A stretch of DNA of 64,000 nt from Gammaproteobacteria bacterium (GTDB lineage: Bacteria; Pseudomonadota; Gammaproteobacteria; Burkholderiales; Burkholderiaceae_C). Below the pieces are notes generated by a model. The model saw only the letters and a list, made by a program, of their open reading frames with translations, was not told the origin of the DNA and searched no databases. The position numbers and the translations under genes are program-made. Location: positions 1 through 64,000 of the forward strand of contig JAHIYE010000020.1 in assembly GCA_018815325.1 (NCBI GenBank), written 5' to 3'. Below, in pieces: positions 24,213-32,730 of the stretch. Numbering within the stretch: the stretch's first letter is position 1; each line of letters starts with the position of its first letter.

Positions 24213-25142
24213 CTATACTCGCTCACTAGATTTTTCGGCGATCAGACCGGTGGGTTTCCATGCCATCAAAATGATGACTGCGGCAAAAGCAAAAACATCT
24301 TTGTAGGAACTCGGGACATCTGGGATCAGTGCCGGCAGCATGGCACTGCCGAGGACCTGCAGTGCTGCGAATAGAAATCCGCCAATGATGGCGCCATAAA
24401 TATTGCCCAACCCGCCAAGGATGGCTGCTGCGAATCCGATCACCCCAAGCAACAGCCCCACATTGAAGTTGACCTCGTTGTAATAGAGTCCGTTCATCAC
24501 GCCCGCCAGTGCCGCCAATCCTGAGCCTAGAGCAAACGTAATTAAGACCACGGCTTCAAAGTTGATGCCCATCAAACGAGCCGTCTCACCATCTTGAGCC
24601 ACAGCACGAATTGCCATGCCGAGCTTGGTTCGGGTAATTAGCAAGTGCACTGCTGCAATCGCAAGCAGACCACTCGCCAACAGAATCAAATTGTCAATCC
24701 GCAGCGACAGTCCTCCGATTTCCAGCGAAGATTTGGGTAGCAAGGCGGGAAAGGGTTTCGGATTCGAGCCGTCTGGATAGAACAGACGAACCGCCTCCCG
24801 CATCACTGTCCCCAGCATCAGCGTCGCCAACAGAATATTCAGTGGTGGCGCGTGTCGCAACGGAAGGATCAGGAACTTGGCGATCCCGGCCCCCAGCAGT
24901 CCGGTGACGGAGACAGCAAAAAGAACCACCGCAAGAAGCTGCAGTGCGGGTGAAGTCAGTCCTATCTTCACCATGCCAATGGACGCTGTCAGTCCGGCGA
25001 AGGCCCCCACCATCAAGGTGTCTCCATGCGAGAACTTGATAACGTCCAAGACCCCAAAAAACAGCGTAAATCCTACTGCGACCATCGCGTAGATAACGCC
25101 CAGCATCAGGCCATTGAAAATGTACTGACCAACTTCTCTCAT
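24213..25142 (-). CDS. livH: ABC transporter permease, LivH type (system 1)
   Basis: 309 residues with eight or so membrane helices and LivH motifs: FNGLMLGVIYAMVAVGFTLF, the FSHGDTLMVGAF turn and AAAILGGLGNIYGAIIGGF before the last helices. It follows the binding-protein gene by 68 bases. Confidence 0.88.
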   Translation of the reverse strand: MREVGQYIFNGLMLGVIYAMVAVGFTLFFGVLDVIKFSHGDTLMVGAFAGLTASIGMVKIGLTSPALQLLAVVLFAVSVTGLLGAGIAKFLILPLRHAPPLNILLATLMLGTVMREAVRLFYPDGSNPKPFPALLPKSSLEIGGLSLRIDNLILLASGLLAIAAVHLLITRTKLGMAIRAVAQDGETARLMGINFEAVVLITFALGSGLAALAGVMNGLYYNEVNFNVGLLLGVIGFAAAILGGLGNIYGAIIGGFLFAALQVLGSAMLPALIPDVPSSYKDVFAFAAVIILMAWKPTGLIAEKSSERV

Positions 25143-25210
25143 GACTATCCCTGCAAAGTTTGAGAAACTTCCACTCGCCTCGTTGTTGACGCGAGTGGAT
25201 CATGTCGACC

Positions 25211-26389
25211 TTACAGGCCGGTCAACTTGCGCTTGCCTTTGCCGTAACTGCTTTCTTCCCAAACCACCCATGCACCGTTTTCTACAACGTACTTGGTAAT
25301 AAGCGGAACAATGTTTTGACGATGATCGTCAAAGGTCACTTTGCCAATGATGGTGTCCACGTCTTTCGTCTTGTTCAGCACGTCACGTACTTTCTTGCGA
25401 TCTGGACCAACTTTCTCCACGGCATCCATGATCAAGTTTGCGGCAGCGAACGCAAAGGGACCATACGCCTCAGCGGATTCGCCGTATTTTTGCTGCGAGT
25501 ACTTGCCCGTGAAGAAGAGTCCACCAGGCAGCTTTTCCCATGGTGCACCTTCAATAAACGAAAGAGTACCTTCCGCCAATTCCTTGCCGGCTCCCTGGAT
25601 ATAGGCATCGGACTTGATGCCGGAGGTGCCTTCAAGTTGAGCCTTAATCCCGAGCTTATCCATCTGAGTTCGAATACGGACAGCCAGCGGCGTCAGTCCT
25701 CCAAAGAAAATGACATCCGGCTTCAACTCACGAATTTTGGTCAGTTCGGTGGTGAAATCCTGCTGGTCGGCCGTTACACCAAAAGTACCCAGAATGGATC
25801 CGCCGCTCTTTTGCAGGAATTCGCTGAAATATTTGTTGTGGCCTTTGCCATAGTCTGTGGTGTCATGAATGATGACCCACTTCTTGTATCCCAAACCAGT
25901 CATGAATTTCGCTGCGACATCGTTCTGGTTGATCATCGTGCCGTTGACACGGTGAATCTCCTTGAACTCGTTGCCGTATGTCACATCAGGCAGCACCGCA
26001 CCCCATACCACGGCGGGCATGCCGAAACGGTTGTAGACGGGGCCCGTGGCCATCGCTACAGCTGAACAATAGTGCGTCACCCCCGCCACGACGCTTTTAT
26101 CCGCGGCCACCTTGGTCGCGACCTGCACGCCTACATTCGGCTTGCACTCATCGTCCTGAGCCACCAGTTCGTAGCTGTATTTGGATTTAGGGTTTTCATT
26201 GCGCAAACGCACAGCAAGGTCGGCGGAGTTTCGCCCGCCCAGCCCCATATTCGAAACCCCACCAGTAAGTGGACCAACAAAGGCGATTTTCACAACCTCT
26301 TTCGCCATGACGGGGGTAGCGAGCAGCATTGGCAGCCCCATAGAGGCCAACAGTGTCACGCGTGCAAACACATTTTTTCCACTACGCAT
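25211..26389 (-). CDS. livK: Periplasmic substrate-binding protein, LivK/HAAT family (system 1)
   Basis: 392 residues with a classical signal peptide (positively charged start, hydrophobic core, cleavage after VMA near residue 29). A type I periplasmic-binding fold follows, starting VVKIAFVGPLTGG. Residue patterns such as VAQDDECKPNVGVQVA and VAGVTHYCSAVAMATGPVYN fit branched-chain amino acid/amide binding proteins. The ligand is not predictable; the amidase and carbamoyl hydrolase downstream argue for an amide or N-carbamoyl compound. It is first of the operon, behind a sigma-54-like promoter. Confidence 0.88.
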   Translation of the reverse strand: MRSGKNVFARVTLLASMGLPMLLATPVMAKEVVKIAFVGPLTGGVSNMGLGGRNSADLAVRLRNENPKSKYSYELVAQDDECKPNVGVQVATKVAADKSVVAGVTHYCSAVAMATGPVYNRFGMPAVVWGAVLPDVTYGNEFKEIHRVNGTMINQNDVAAKFMTGLGYKKWVIIHDTTDYGKGHNKYFSEFLQKSGGSILGTFGVTADQQDFTTELTKIRELKPDVIFFGGLTPLAVRIRTQMDKLGIKAQLEGTSGIKSDAYIQGAGKELAEGTLSFIEGAPWEKLPGGLFFTGKYSQQKYGESAEAYGPFAFAAANLIMDAVEKVGPDRKKVRDVLNKTKDVDTIIGKVTFDDHRQNIVPLITKYVVENGAWVVWEESSYGKGKRKLTGL

Positions 26390-26481
26390 AGTCTTATCCT
26401 TTCAGGTGTTTAAAGGGCTTGCACCAAAGTGGCGCAATTCATTACAGAAACTTGCTTTGAATTCATGAGACTTGAATGCAG

Positions 26482-26497
26482 AGCAATGTTTATGCCA
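26482..26497 (-). promoter_or_regulatory. Sigma-54 (-24/-12) promoter of the livKHMGF-amidase operon
   Basis: On the minus strand the bases read TGGCATAAACATTGCT, against the consensus TGGCAC-R-N4-TTGCW: all but one position agree, with GG and GC exactly 12 apart. Transcription would start near 26470, about 80 bases before the livK ATG at 26389. No activator site was identified. Confidence 0.65.
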
Positions 26498-26530
26498 TGG
26501 TGGCCTATCGATCGATAGTCGAATAAACCC

Positions 26531-26558
26531 TAGGTAGCTAGGTAGCTAGGTGGCTAGG
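26531..26558. repeat. Tandem 8-bp repeat (TAGGTAGC)
   Basis: Three consecutive units TAGGTAGC, TAGGTAGC, TAGGTGGC and a final TAGG. It sits in the AT-richer, gene-free stretch at the edge of the low-GC operon. Confidence 0.8.
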
Positions 26559-26919
26559 GGGCGAACGCAAATACATGTAATAGCGTTGAATCGAATGTCT
26601 GACGTAGCAAGTCCTGGCCATAGGTGGTGATCACCGTGTGCATGAGTTCGCGTGCCAAACCGGTCGTGGAGCGTGAGGGCCGAAAGTCCTGAATGGCGCG
26701 CTAGTCTTGGAGGTTTTCGCCCACGCCCTAGCGCAACGTCAAGGGGTTGCTCCAGAACAGTTCGTTCGGGACTTCCACCTTGTGGTTTACCAGGGCATCT
26801 CGTAGCGTGAAGAGGCTACCGTGACCTCGGGCCAAATGGGCGGCGACTTGAGATGAGTGAGGTCGGTGTTCAGCGATCGGATTGGCAGGCAGTGCCTGTA
26901 GCGCTCCTGTAGGCAAGCG

Positions 26920-27666
26920 CTACAAGCCCAGCAGTTGTTTCAACCCGGTATCACGCGGTCTTGATTTCAGGCAGATGTTCTGCTGCAGCACATGCAGGTG
27001 CTGGTCCATGAGGCGAACAGCCTTCTCGGCGTCGCCGCGTTCAATGCAGTCGACGATGGCCACGTGTTCGTCATGCTCGCAGATCGCATTGCCGGGGGGC
27101 TCGTACACCGCCACGATCAGGGAGCAGCGCGACACGATCTCGGCCAGGTAGCGCAGCAGGATGGGGTTGCGCCCGAGCGCGCCCACCTGCAGGTGGAAGT
27201 TGCTGGCCAGGCGAGCCCAGGCCGGCTGGTCGAAGCGGTGCATGGCCTCGTGTTCCTGCTTGAGCTGGGCGCGCAGTTTCTTGAAATCTGCCTTGGTGGC
27301 GTGTTCGATCGCGAGCTTCACCAGGGCTGCTTCAAGGCCACGCCGGGCCTCGAAAATCTGCTGCGTTTCCTCGGGCGTGGGAATGGCGACGATGGCGCCA
27401 CGGTTCGGTCGTATCTGCACGATGCTGTCGTGGGCGAGGCGCTTCAACGCTTGTCGCACGGTGGGCCGGCTGGTGTCGAATATCTCGCACAGGCTGGCCT
27501 CGGGCAATTTGGTGCCGGGTGCCAGGCGCTGGCTCATGACCCCTTCGAAGATGGACTGGTAGATGCGGTCTTCGATGCTCGCCGGCTCGGCTGATTCGCC
27601 GGCAGGCTTGTCGAGGCGCAGCGGCCTGGCCGGGGGGGATGCAGTTGCTGAGCGGGGGCGTGCCAT
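26920..27666 (-). CDS. GntR-family regulator, FadR/FCD subfamily
   Basis: 248 residues. The N-terminal winged helix reads IYQSIFEGVMSQRLAPGTKL, then SLCEIFDTSRPTVRQALKRL, the standard GntR DNA-binding pattern. Residues 105-235 form the all-helical FCD effector domain with likely metal-ligand histidines, for example in FHLQVGALGRNPILL and EHVAIVDCIERGD. It is the last gene of the SnoaL/deacetylase/amidase operon, 16 bases after the amidase. The palindrome ATGTATACAT at 30483-30492 between the divergent promoters is the best candidate operator. Confidence 0.9.
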   Translation of the reverse strand: MARPRSATASPPARPLRLDKPAGESAEPASIEDRIYQSIFEGVMSQRLAPGTKLPEASLCEIFDTSRPTVRQALKRLAHDSIVQIRPNRGAIVAIPTPEETQQIFEARRGLEAALVKLAIEHATKADFKKLRAQLKQEHEAMHRFDQPAWARLASNFHLQVGALGRNPILLRYLAEIVSRCSLIVAVYEPPGNAICEHDEHVAIVDCIERGDAEKAVRLMDQHLHVLQQNICLKSRPRDTGLKQLLGL

Positions 27667-27682
27667 GGTGTTCGGTGTGAAG

Positions 27683-28909
27683 TCAATTGCGGGTCATATC
27701 TTGCCAGAGCTTGACCGCCAGACGCACCAGCATGCGGTCGCTGCCGGCGGGCCCCAGCAGCGAGACCCCGGCGGGCAAACCGTCCGGGCCGCGCAGGGGC
27801 AGGCTGACCTGTGGCAGGCCGGCCAGGCCGGCAATGCAGGTGATGCGCAGGGTTCTGAGTCGCACGGCATCAACCGCCTGGGGGTCGGCGTCACGAGTGG
27901 GCGCCACGCTGGCCGCCGAGGGCAGCACGGCCACGCCATGGCTGCCGAGCAGGGCGCGCACATGTGTGCGGATGCGCACAATCTCGGCGCGTGCCTGGGC
28001 CGCATCCTCGTCCTTGATGCTGCTGGCGAATTGCCAGCGCGCAGCAATCGGCGCGGCAAATTCGGGAGTGTGGCTGCTGATCCAGGCGCCATGGGTCTGC
28101 CAGCCTTCATGGGCCGAGGCGGTGACGTAGCACTGGCGCCAGGCCTCCAGGCCCTCGGTGGCGGTGACCACGGTCTCGACCGGGGCCTGCAACTGCGCAG
28201 CCAGACGGTCCAGCGCCGTTTGCAGCAGCGGGTGGAACACCTCGTCGCTTTGCGACCAGGCGTCACTCAACTGCAGCACACGTGTGGGGCCGAATGCGCT
28301 GCCGGGCAGCAGCACTTCAGCCACACGTTCGAAAGTGGCCGCATCGTGGGCCAGCCAGGTAGGGGTGTCGAAGTTCGGGTGCAGGGGCACCAGGCCTTGC
28401 TGCGACAGGATGCCATGCGTGGGGCGCAGGCCCCAGATGCCGCAGTAGCTCGCGGGTACACGGGTGGAGCCACCCGTGTCAGTGCCCAGCGCGAAATCGA
28501 CCAGCCTGGCAGTCACGGCGGCAGCTGAGCCACTCGATGAGCCGCCGGTGACCCGGTCGGGAGCGGCGCTGTTGGTGGGCGCACCGTAATGGAGGTTGTC
28601 ACCGTGGATGCTGTAAGCCAGCTCGTCGGTGACCAGTTTGCCGCAGAGCGTGGCGCCGGCTTGCAGCAAGGTGTCCACCAGGGGGCTGCTGGCGCTGGGT
28701 ACGGGGTGGCTGGCCAGCCATTGCGGGTTGCCGGCACCGGTGGGGTGGCCTGCCACATCAAACAGGTCCTTGACAGCGAAGCGCAGCCCGCTCAGCGGGC
28801 CCTGTGGCTGCCCGGGTATGACGAAGTGGCCATGCGGGACCCAGGCCCCGACGGTGTCCTGGATCGGGAAGGGAGCGTTGGTAGCGTGGTTCATGGTCAT
28901 GGTATTCAA
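27683..28909 (-). CDS. Amidase (amidase-signature family, AtzE/plant AMI1-like length)
   Basis: 408 residues. The triad is Lys47 (FAVKDLFDV), Ser124 (GGSSSGSAA) and nucleophile Ser148 (GTDTGGSTRVP), with the normal 24-residue spacing between the two serines. The short N-terminus places it among compact amidases such as indole-acetamide hydrolase-like proteins. It overlaps the deacetylase gene by ATGA (28906-28909). In context it probably releases ammonia from an amide product of the deacetylase step. Confidence 0.88.
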   Translation of the reverse strand: MNTMTMNHATNAPFPIQDTVGAWVPHGHFVIPGQPQGPLSGLRFAVKDLFDVAGHPTGAGNPQWLASHPVPSASSPLVDTLLQAGATLCGKLVTDELAYSIHGDNLHYGAPTNSAAPDRVTGGSSSGSAAAVTARLVDFALGTDTGGSTRVPASYCGIWGLRPTHGILSQQGLVPLHPNFDTPTWLAHDAATFERVAEVLLPGSAFGPTRVLQLSDAWSQSDEVFHPLLQTALDRLAAQLQAPVETVVTATEGLEAWRQCYVTASAHEGWQTHGAWISSHTPEFAAPIAARWQFASSIKDEDAAQARAEIVRIRTHVRALLGSHGVAVLPSAASVAPTRDADPQAVDAVRLRTLRITCIAGLAGLPQVSLPLRGPDGLPAGVSLLGPAGSDRMLVRLAVKLWQDMTRN

Positions 28910-29841
28910 GACTGGGGTTCAGAAACGGAAGAGGACTGCGCCTGCATGAAGTCGCAGATGGCACCGGGGGTGGTGAACCAGATGTCGCCGGCATCGCGGG
29001 CCCGCGCCAGGTGCTCCAGGGCGCGCCGCAGGTGCCGCAGCCGATAGGGCTGGCCGACGATGTAAGGATGCAGGGCCAGCCCCATGACGAGCGGCTGCTG
29101 GCGCGATTGCTGCAGCATTTCCTCGTGGTTGTCGATGACCATCTGGGCAAAGTCCTTGCCGTCCATCAGGCGTCCGACCACCATCGGGATGTCGTTGAGT
29201 TCCTGCGGATAGGGGATGGACCAGAGCGAGCCGCCAGCGCGGGTGCGCATGCGCACGGGCTGGTCGTCGTGGCACCAGTTGAGGGTGTAGCGGTAGCCGG
29301 TTTCGGCCAGCAGGTCGGGTGTCAGGCGGCTCTCGGAGATCCAGGGCGACAACCATCCTGTGGGTGCGGTACCGCTTTCCTGCTGGATGCGCGCATGGCA
29401 CTGCGCGAGCAGCTGGCGCTCGGCAGCTTCACTGAAGTCACCCTGGCGTTCGGCATTGCTGTGGCCGTGGCCCACCAGCTCGTCACCGCGTGCCACGCAG
29501 GCGGCCACGAGTTCGGGGCAATAGTCGTACAGCGCGGTGTTCAGCAAGGTGGCACAGGGCAGACTCAGCTGGCCAAACAGCTCGATGCAGCGCCACGCGC
29601 CGACGCGGTTGCCATAGTCACGCCAGGCGTAGTTGAGCACATCGGGTTCGGGCGAGGCCGGGCCGATTTTCGCGCCCAGTCCCTCACCAAAGGCAAAGTG
29701 CTCCAGGTTGAAGCCGAGGTAGACCGCCAGCCGGGCACCGTTGGGCCAGGTGTAATCCGGGCGGCGATGGATGGGCACATAGTCATAGCGGCCATGGTCG
29801 GGCAGCAGGCCTGCATAGGAGGGGGAAGGCGAGGTGGTCAT
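28906..29841 (-). CDS. Polysaccharide-deacetylase-fold hydrolase, PuuE allantoinase-like
   Basis: 311 residues from the ATG at 29841; the open frame extends 43 codons further but into the gap after the SnoaL gene. It resembles PuuE-type enzymes: NLEHFAFGEG near the start, the NodB-like core with LVGHGHSN, then GWLSPWISESRLTPDLLAETG and the substrate-site segment YPQELNDIP. PuuE opens the hydantoin ring of allantoin, so a cyclic amide or ureide substrate is likely here. The amidase follows with a four-base overlap. Confidence 0.82.
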   Translation of the reverse strand: MTTSPSPSYAGLLPDHGRYDYVPIHRRPDYTWPNGARLAVYLGFNLEHFAFGEGLGAKIGPASPEPDVLNYAWRDYGNRVGAWRCIELFGQLSLPCATLLNTALYDYCPELVAACVARGDELVGHGHSNAERQGDFSEAAERQLLAQCHARIQQESGTAPTGWLSPWISESRLTPDLLAETGYRYTLNWCHDDQPVRMRTRAGGSLWSIPYPQELNDIPMVVGRLMDGKDFAQMVIDNHEEMLQQSRQQPLVMGLALHPYIVGQPYRLRHLRRALEHLARARDAGDIWFTTPGAICDFMQAQSSSVSEPQS

Positions 29842-29912
29842 GGTGGTGGCAGGAAGGTGAAGGCGTTCAGGGGAGATGCGTTCCGGTAGCGGGTGTGCGG
29901 CGCCGCCCGGGC

Positions 29913-30374
29913 TCAGGCATCGGCGGGCGCGGTATCGAGGGTGGCGAGCCCAGCGCGCACCAGCAGCCACTCGGCGCTGTCGTTCCAGACCTCCATCTGC
30001 GTGATCAGGCCGTCGCGCAGTACATAGCGGTCCACATAGCGGTTGCCCTCAAAAGGCGTACCGTCAGGCCAGGCGCCATGGAGCGTACCCAGGCTGTAGA
30101 CCACGGCTTCTGCGGATGAGCTGCCTTCCATTAGCTCGGTTTTTTCGATGCGCTTCTTGACCCAGGCGTAGCGGCTGGCATTGAAGGCTGCGCACTCGGC
30201 GGGTTGGCGCATCATGCGACCGCCGGTGAAGCGGATGCGCAAATCCGGCGCGACAAAGCGGGATGCCGCCACGGGGTCGGGAATCATCAGGATGCGCAAA
30301 TATTCATTGACGATCCAGCGCGGGTCGGTGCTGGTATCGGCGGCGGGGAGGCACTCTTTTGGTGACTGGCTCAT
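29913..30374 (-). CDS. SnoaL-like (NTF2-fold) polyketide cyclase/isomerase-type protein
   Basis: 153 residues from an ATG with GGAG 9 bases upstream (a TTG lies 4 codons earlier). The fold is suggested by an N-terminal helix WIVNEYLRILMIPDP, the strand-rich core PDLRIRFTGGRMM, and GNRYVDRYVLRDGLITQMEVW followed by DSAEWLL at the end. Members act as isomerases, cyclases or binding proteins, so no reaction can be given. It opens the minus-strand operon that continues with the deacetylase, amidase and GntR genes. Confidence 0.75.
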   Translation of the reverse strand: MSQSPKECLPAADTSTDPRWIVNEYLRILMIPDPVAASRFVAPDLRIRFTGGRMMRQPAECAAFNASRYAWVKKRIEKTELMEGSSSAEAVVYSLGTLHGAWPDGTPFEGNRYVDRYVLRDGLITQMEVWNDSAEWLLVRAGLATLDTAPADA

Positions 30375-30442
30375 GAAATTCTCCAAGTTGGGGCCTCATT
30401 TGTGTGCATCCATTCCGGATGAGGCTGTTAGCCAGCATTGTC

Positions 30443-30458
30443 AGCAAACCTTGTGCCA
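30443..30458 (-). promoter_or_regulatory. Sigma-54 (-24/-12) promoter of the SnoaL-deacetylase-amidase-gntR operon
   Basis: Minus-strand bases TGGCACAAGGTTTGCT match the consensus TGGCAC-R-N4-TTGCW at every defined position. The start of transcription would fall near 30431, some 57 bases before the ATG at 30374. Confidence 0.78.
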
Positions 30459-30482
30459 TATGTAAAACAATATATTTCAAAC

Positions 30483-30492
30483 ATGTATACAT
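30483..30492. promoter_or_regulatory. Palindrome ATGTATACAT, possible GntR operator
   Basis: A perfect 10-bp palindrome between the two divergent sigma-54-like promoters (30443-30458 and 30518-30533). GTATAC-centred palindromes are common for FCD-type GntR regulators, and such a gene ends the minus operon. The assignment is inference. Confidence 0.45.
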
Positions 30493-30517
30493 AGTGTGAA
30501 TCTCCTGCATTGCAATC

Positions 30518-30533
30518 TGGCATGCCTATTGCA
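30518..30533 (+). promoter_or_regulatory. Sigma-54 (-24/-12) promoter of the second liv operon
   Basis: TGGCATGCCTATTGCA agrees with TGGCAC-R-N4-TTGCW except for one base (T for C). GG and GC are 12 apart. Transcription would begin near 30545, about 55 bases before the livK ATG at 30599. Confidence 0.7.
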
Positions 30534-30598
30534 TTCCTCCGAACCCATGGCGGCGGCCTTGCCGACCATCTGTTCCACCCTTTTCCTGGAGATTAGCG

Positions 30599-31789
30599 AT
30601 GACACATGCAACCCGTCTTCCACGCCGACAGCTGCTGCTTGGCGCTGCCCTGGCCACCACGCTGTGGAGTGCGCCGTCCATGGCGGCAGAGCCCATCAAG
30701 ATCGGTCTTATCACGGCCCTGTCCGGGCAGTCTGCCCTGGCTGGTGAAGCCATCACCCGCGGCCTGACCGTGGCCATCGATGAAATCAATGCCAAGGGCG
30801 GTCTGCTGGGCGGCCGCAAGCTGGAGCTGGTGCGTCGCGATGACGAAGCCAATCCTGCCAAGGGCGTGCTGGCTGCGCGCGAGCTGATCTACCGTGAAAA
30901 GGTCGCGGTGATCTTTGGCGGCCTCGATACGCCGGTCTCGATGGCCATCGTGCCCCTGATCAACCAGGAGAAGATGCCCTTCGTCGGCCCCTGGGCTGCA
31001 GGCACGGCGATTACCAAAAACAGTGGCAACCCCAACTTTGCCTTTCGCGTGTCGGCGGTGGACGAGATCGTCGACGCCGGCATGCTGGACTATGCCCAGA
31101 AAACCTTCAAGGCCAGCAAGCCCGGCATGATCCTCATCAACAACCCCTGGGGCGAGTCGAACGAAAAAGGCATCCAGGCTGCGTTGGCCGCCAAGGGCAT
31201 GAAAGCTGTTGGCGTCGAGAAGTTCGAGGGCAACGATATTGACGTGGTACCTCAGCTCACGCGCCTGAAGTCCTCGGGTGCTGATGTGTTGTTCATGGTG
31301 GGCAACGTCGGCCCTTCGGCGCAGGTCGTCAAGTCGCTCGACCGCATGGGATGGCAGGTGCCCATCGTGTCGCACTGGGGGCCGGCCGGTGGCCGCTTCA
31401 CGGAACTGGCAGGCCCCAATGGCAAGCATGTGCACTTCGTGCAGACCTACAGCTTCTTCGGCAAGCAGGGCCCGGTGGGCAACAAGGTCATCGCCGCCCT
31501 GAAAGCCAAGTACCCGGGCATCAAGGGACCGGACGACATCACACCGGCCGTGGGCGTGGCCAATGCCTATGACGGCATGATGCTGGCCTCGCTGGCGATT
31601 GCCGCGGCGGGCTCCACCGAGGGCGATGCGGTGCGCCAGGGCTTCTACAAGATCGGTCGTTACGAAGGCCTGATCAAGACCTATGAGCAGCCCTTCAAGC
31701 CTGGCGTGCACGATGCGCTGATGTCCGGTGACTATGTCTGGGCCCAGTTCATCGACAACCGCATCCTGCCCGTGGGCATGAGCAACTGA
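30599..31789 (+). CDS. Periplasmic substrate-binding protein, LivK/HAAT family (system 2)
   Basis: 396 residues. The N-terminus LPRRQLLLGAALATTLWSA has a twin-arginine-like pair before the hydrophobic core, so Tat export is possible; cleavage is likely after SMA near residue 29. The mature protein starts EPIKIGLITALSGQSA, typical of the family. Only modest resemblance to the proteins at 25211 and 37071 is visible, so it probably binds a different ligand, likely the substrate of the divergent amidase operon. Confidence 0.88.
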   Translation: MTHATRLPRRQLLLGAALATTLWSAPSMAAEPIKIGLITALSGQSALAGEAITRGLTVAIDEINAKGGLLGGRKLELVRRDDEANPAKGVLAARELIYREKVAVIFGGLDTPVSMAIVPLINQEKMPFVGPWAAGTAITKNSGNPNFAFRVSAVDEIVDAGMLDYAQKTFKASKPGMILINNPWGESNEKGIQAALAAKGMKAVGVEKFEGNDIDVVPQLTRLKSSGADVLFMVGNVGPSAQVVKSLDRMGWQVPIVSHWGPAGGRFTELAGPNGKHVHFVQTYSFFGKQGPVGNKVIAALKAKYPGIKGPDDITPAVGVANAYDGMMLASLAIAAAGSTEGDAVRQGFYKIGRYEGLIKTYEQPFKPGVHDALMSGDYVWAQFIDNRILPVGMSN

Positions 31790-31851
31790 GCAGGCACTGA
31801 TCGCGCGGCGGCGCGTCCCTGACAGTCGCCGCGCCTCCTGAAGGATTCCAA

Positions 31852-32730
31852 ATGTTAATGCTATCGGCGCTGGTGAGCGGACTCGGTCTGGGCAGCATGT
31901 ATGGCCTGATTGCGCTGGGTTTTTACGTGACCTATGCCGTGTCGGGCACGGTCAACTTTGCACAGGGCAGCGTCATGATGCTGGGGGCCGTGCTGACCTA
32001 CACCTTCGCACAGACCCTGGGCTGGCCGCTGGGCGCCGGCATCGTGGCGTCGCTGCTGCTGTGTGCGCTGTATGGGCTGGTGGTGGAGTTTGTCGCGGTG
32101 CGGCCGTTTGCGCGGCGCGGCTCCGACACCTGGCTGATGGCCACCGTGGCGCTGGGCATTGTGCTCGACAACCTGGTCATGTTTACCTTTGGCAAGGAGC
32201 CGCGCAGCCTGCCGTCGCCGCTGGCGCAGGTGCCGCTGGATTTCGGTGGGGAGGGCATTGGCCTGTATCCGCTGCAGTTGCTGATTCCCGTGGTGGGCCT
32301 GGTGCTGGCGGGTGTGCTGCACCTGATCGCACGCAGAACCCGCTGGGGCACCGGCATGTTGGCCGTGGTGCAGAACCCGGCCGCCGCCAGCCTGATGGGC
32401 ATTCCCATCCGGCGTGTGGTGTCGGTCGCGTTTGCGATTTCTGCCCTGTTTGCCGGCGTGGCCGGGGTGCTGATTGCGCCGCTGTTTAACGTGCACTCCG
32501 ACATGGGCACGCTGTTTGGTCTCAAGGCGTTTGCGGTGGCCATTCTGGGCGGCATCACCAGCGCCTGGGGCGTGATGATCGCCGGGCTGCTGTTTGGTGT
32601 GGTCGAGGCCCTGATTACCAGCACCCTGGGCTCGGGCTACACGCAGATCATCACCTTCGCGCTGGTGATCGTGGCGCTGGCCTTGCGGCCCAATGGCTTG
32701 TTTGGACGTGCCGAGGTCAAAAAGGTATGA
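31852..32730 (+). CDS. livH: ABC transporter permease, LivH type (system 2)
   Basis: 292 residues, eight or so membrane helices, with GLGLGSMYGLIALGFYVTYA at the start, the FAQGSVMMLGAV turn, and FAVAILGGITSAWGVMIAG near the end. It overlaps the following fused gene by four bases and lies 62 bases after livK. Confidence 0.9.
   Translation: MLMLSALVSGLGLGSMYGLIALGFYVTYAVSGTVNFAQGSVMMLGAVLTYTFAQTLGWPLGAGIVASLLLCALYGLVVEFVAVRPFARRGSDTWLMATVALGIVLDNLVMFTFGKEPRSLPSPLAQVPLDFGGEGIGLYPLQLLIPVVGLVLAGVLHLIARRTRWGTGMLAVVQNPAAASLMGIPIRRVVSVAFAISALFAGVAGVLIAPLFNVHSDMGTLFGLKAFAVAILGGITSAWGVMIAGLLFGVVEALITSTLGSGYTQIITFALVIVALALRPNGLFGRAEVKKV

Larger units (their letters stand above)
26390..26919. other. 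Intergenic region with promoter, short tandem repeats and a decayed reading frame
   Basis: 530 bases without an intact gene. Bases 26390-26500 hold the leader and sigma-54-like promoter of the liv operon. Bases 26531-26558 are three tandem copies of TAGGTAGC (the third with one change). From 26916 down to about 26564 on the minus strand one frame reads as plausible protein (for example EVPNELFWSNPLTLR and FRPSRSTTGLAREL) but is broken by TAG codons at 26728-26730 and 26701-26703. I cannot name the family, so it is either a gene remnant or chance. Confidence 0.4.
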
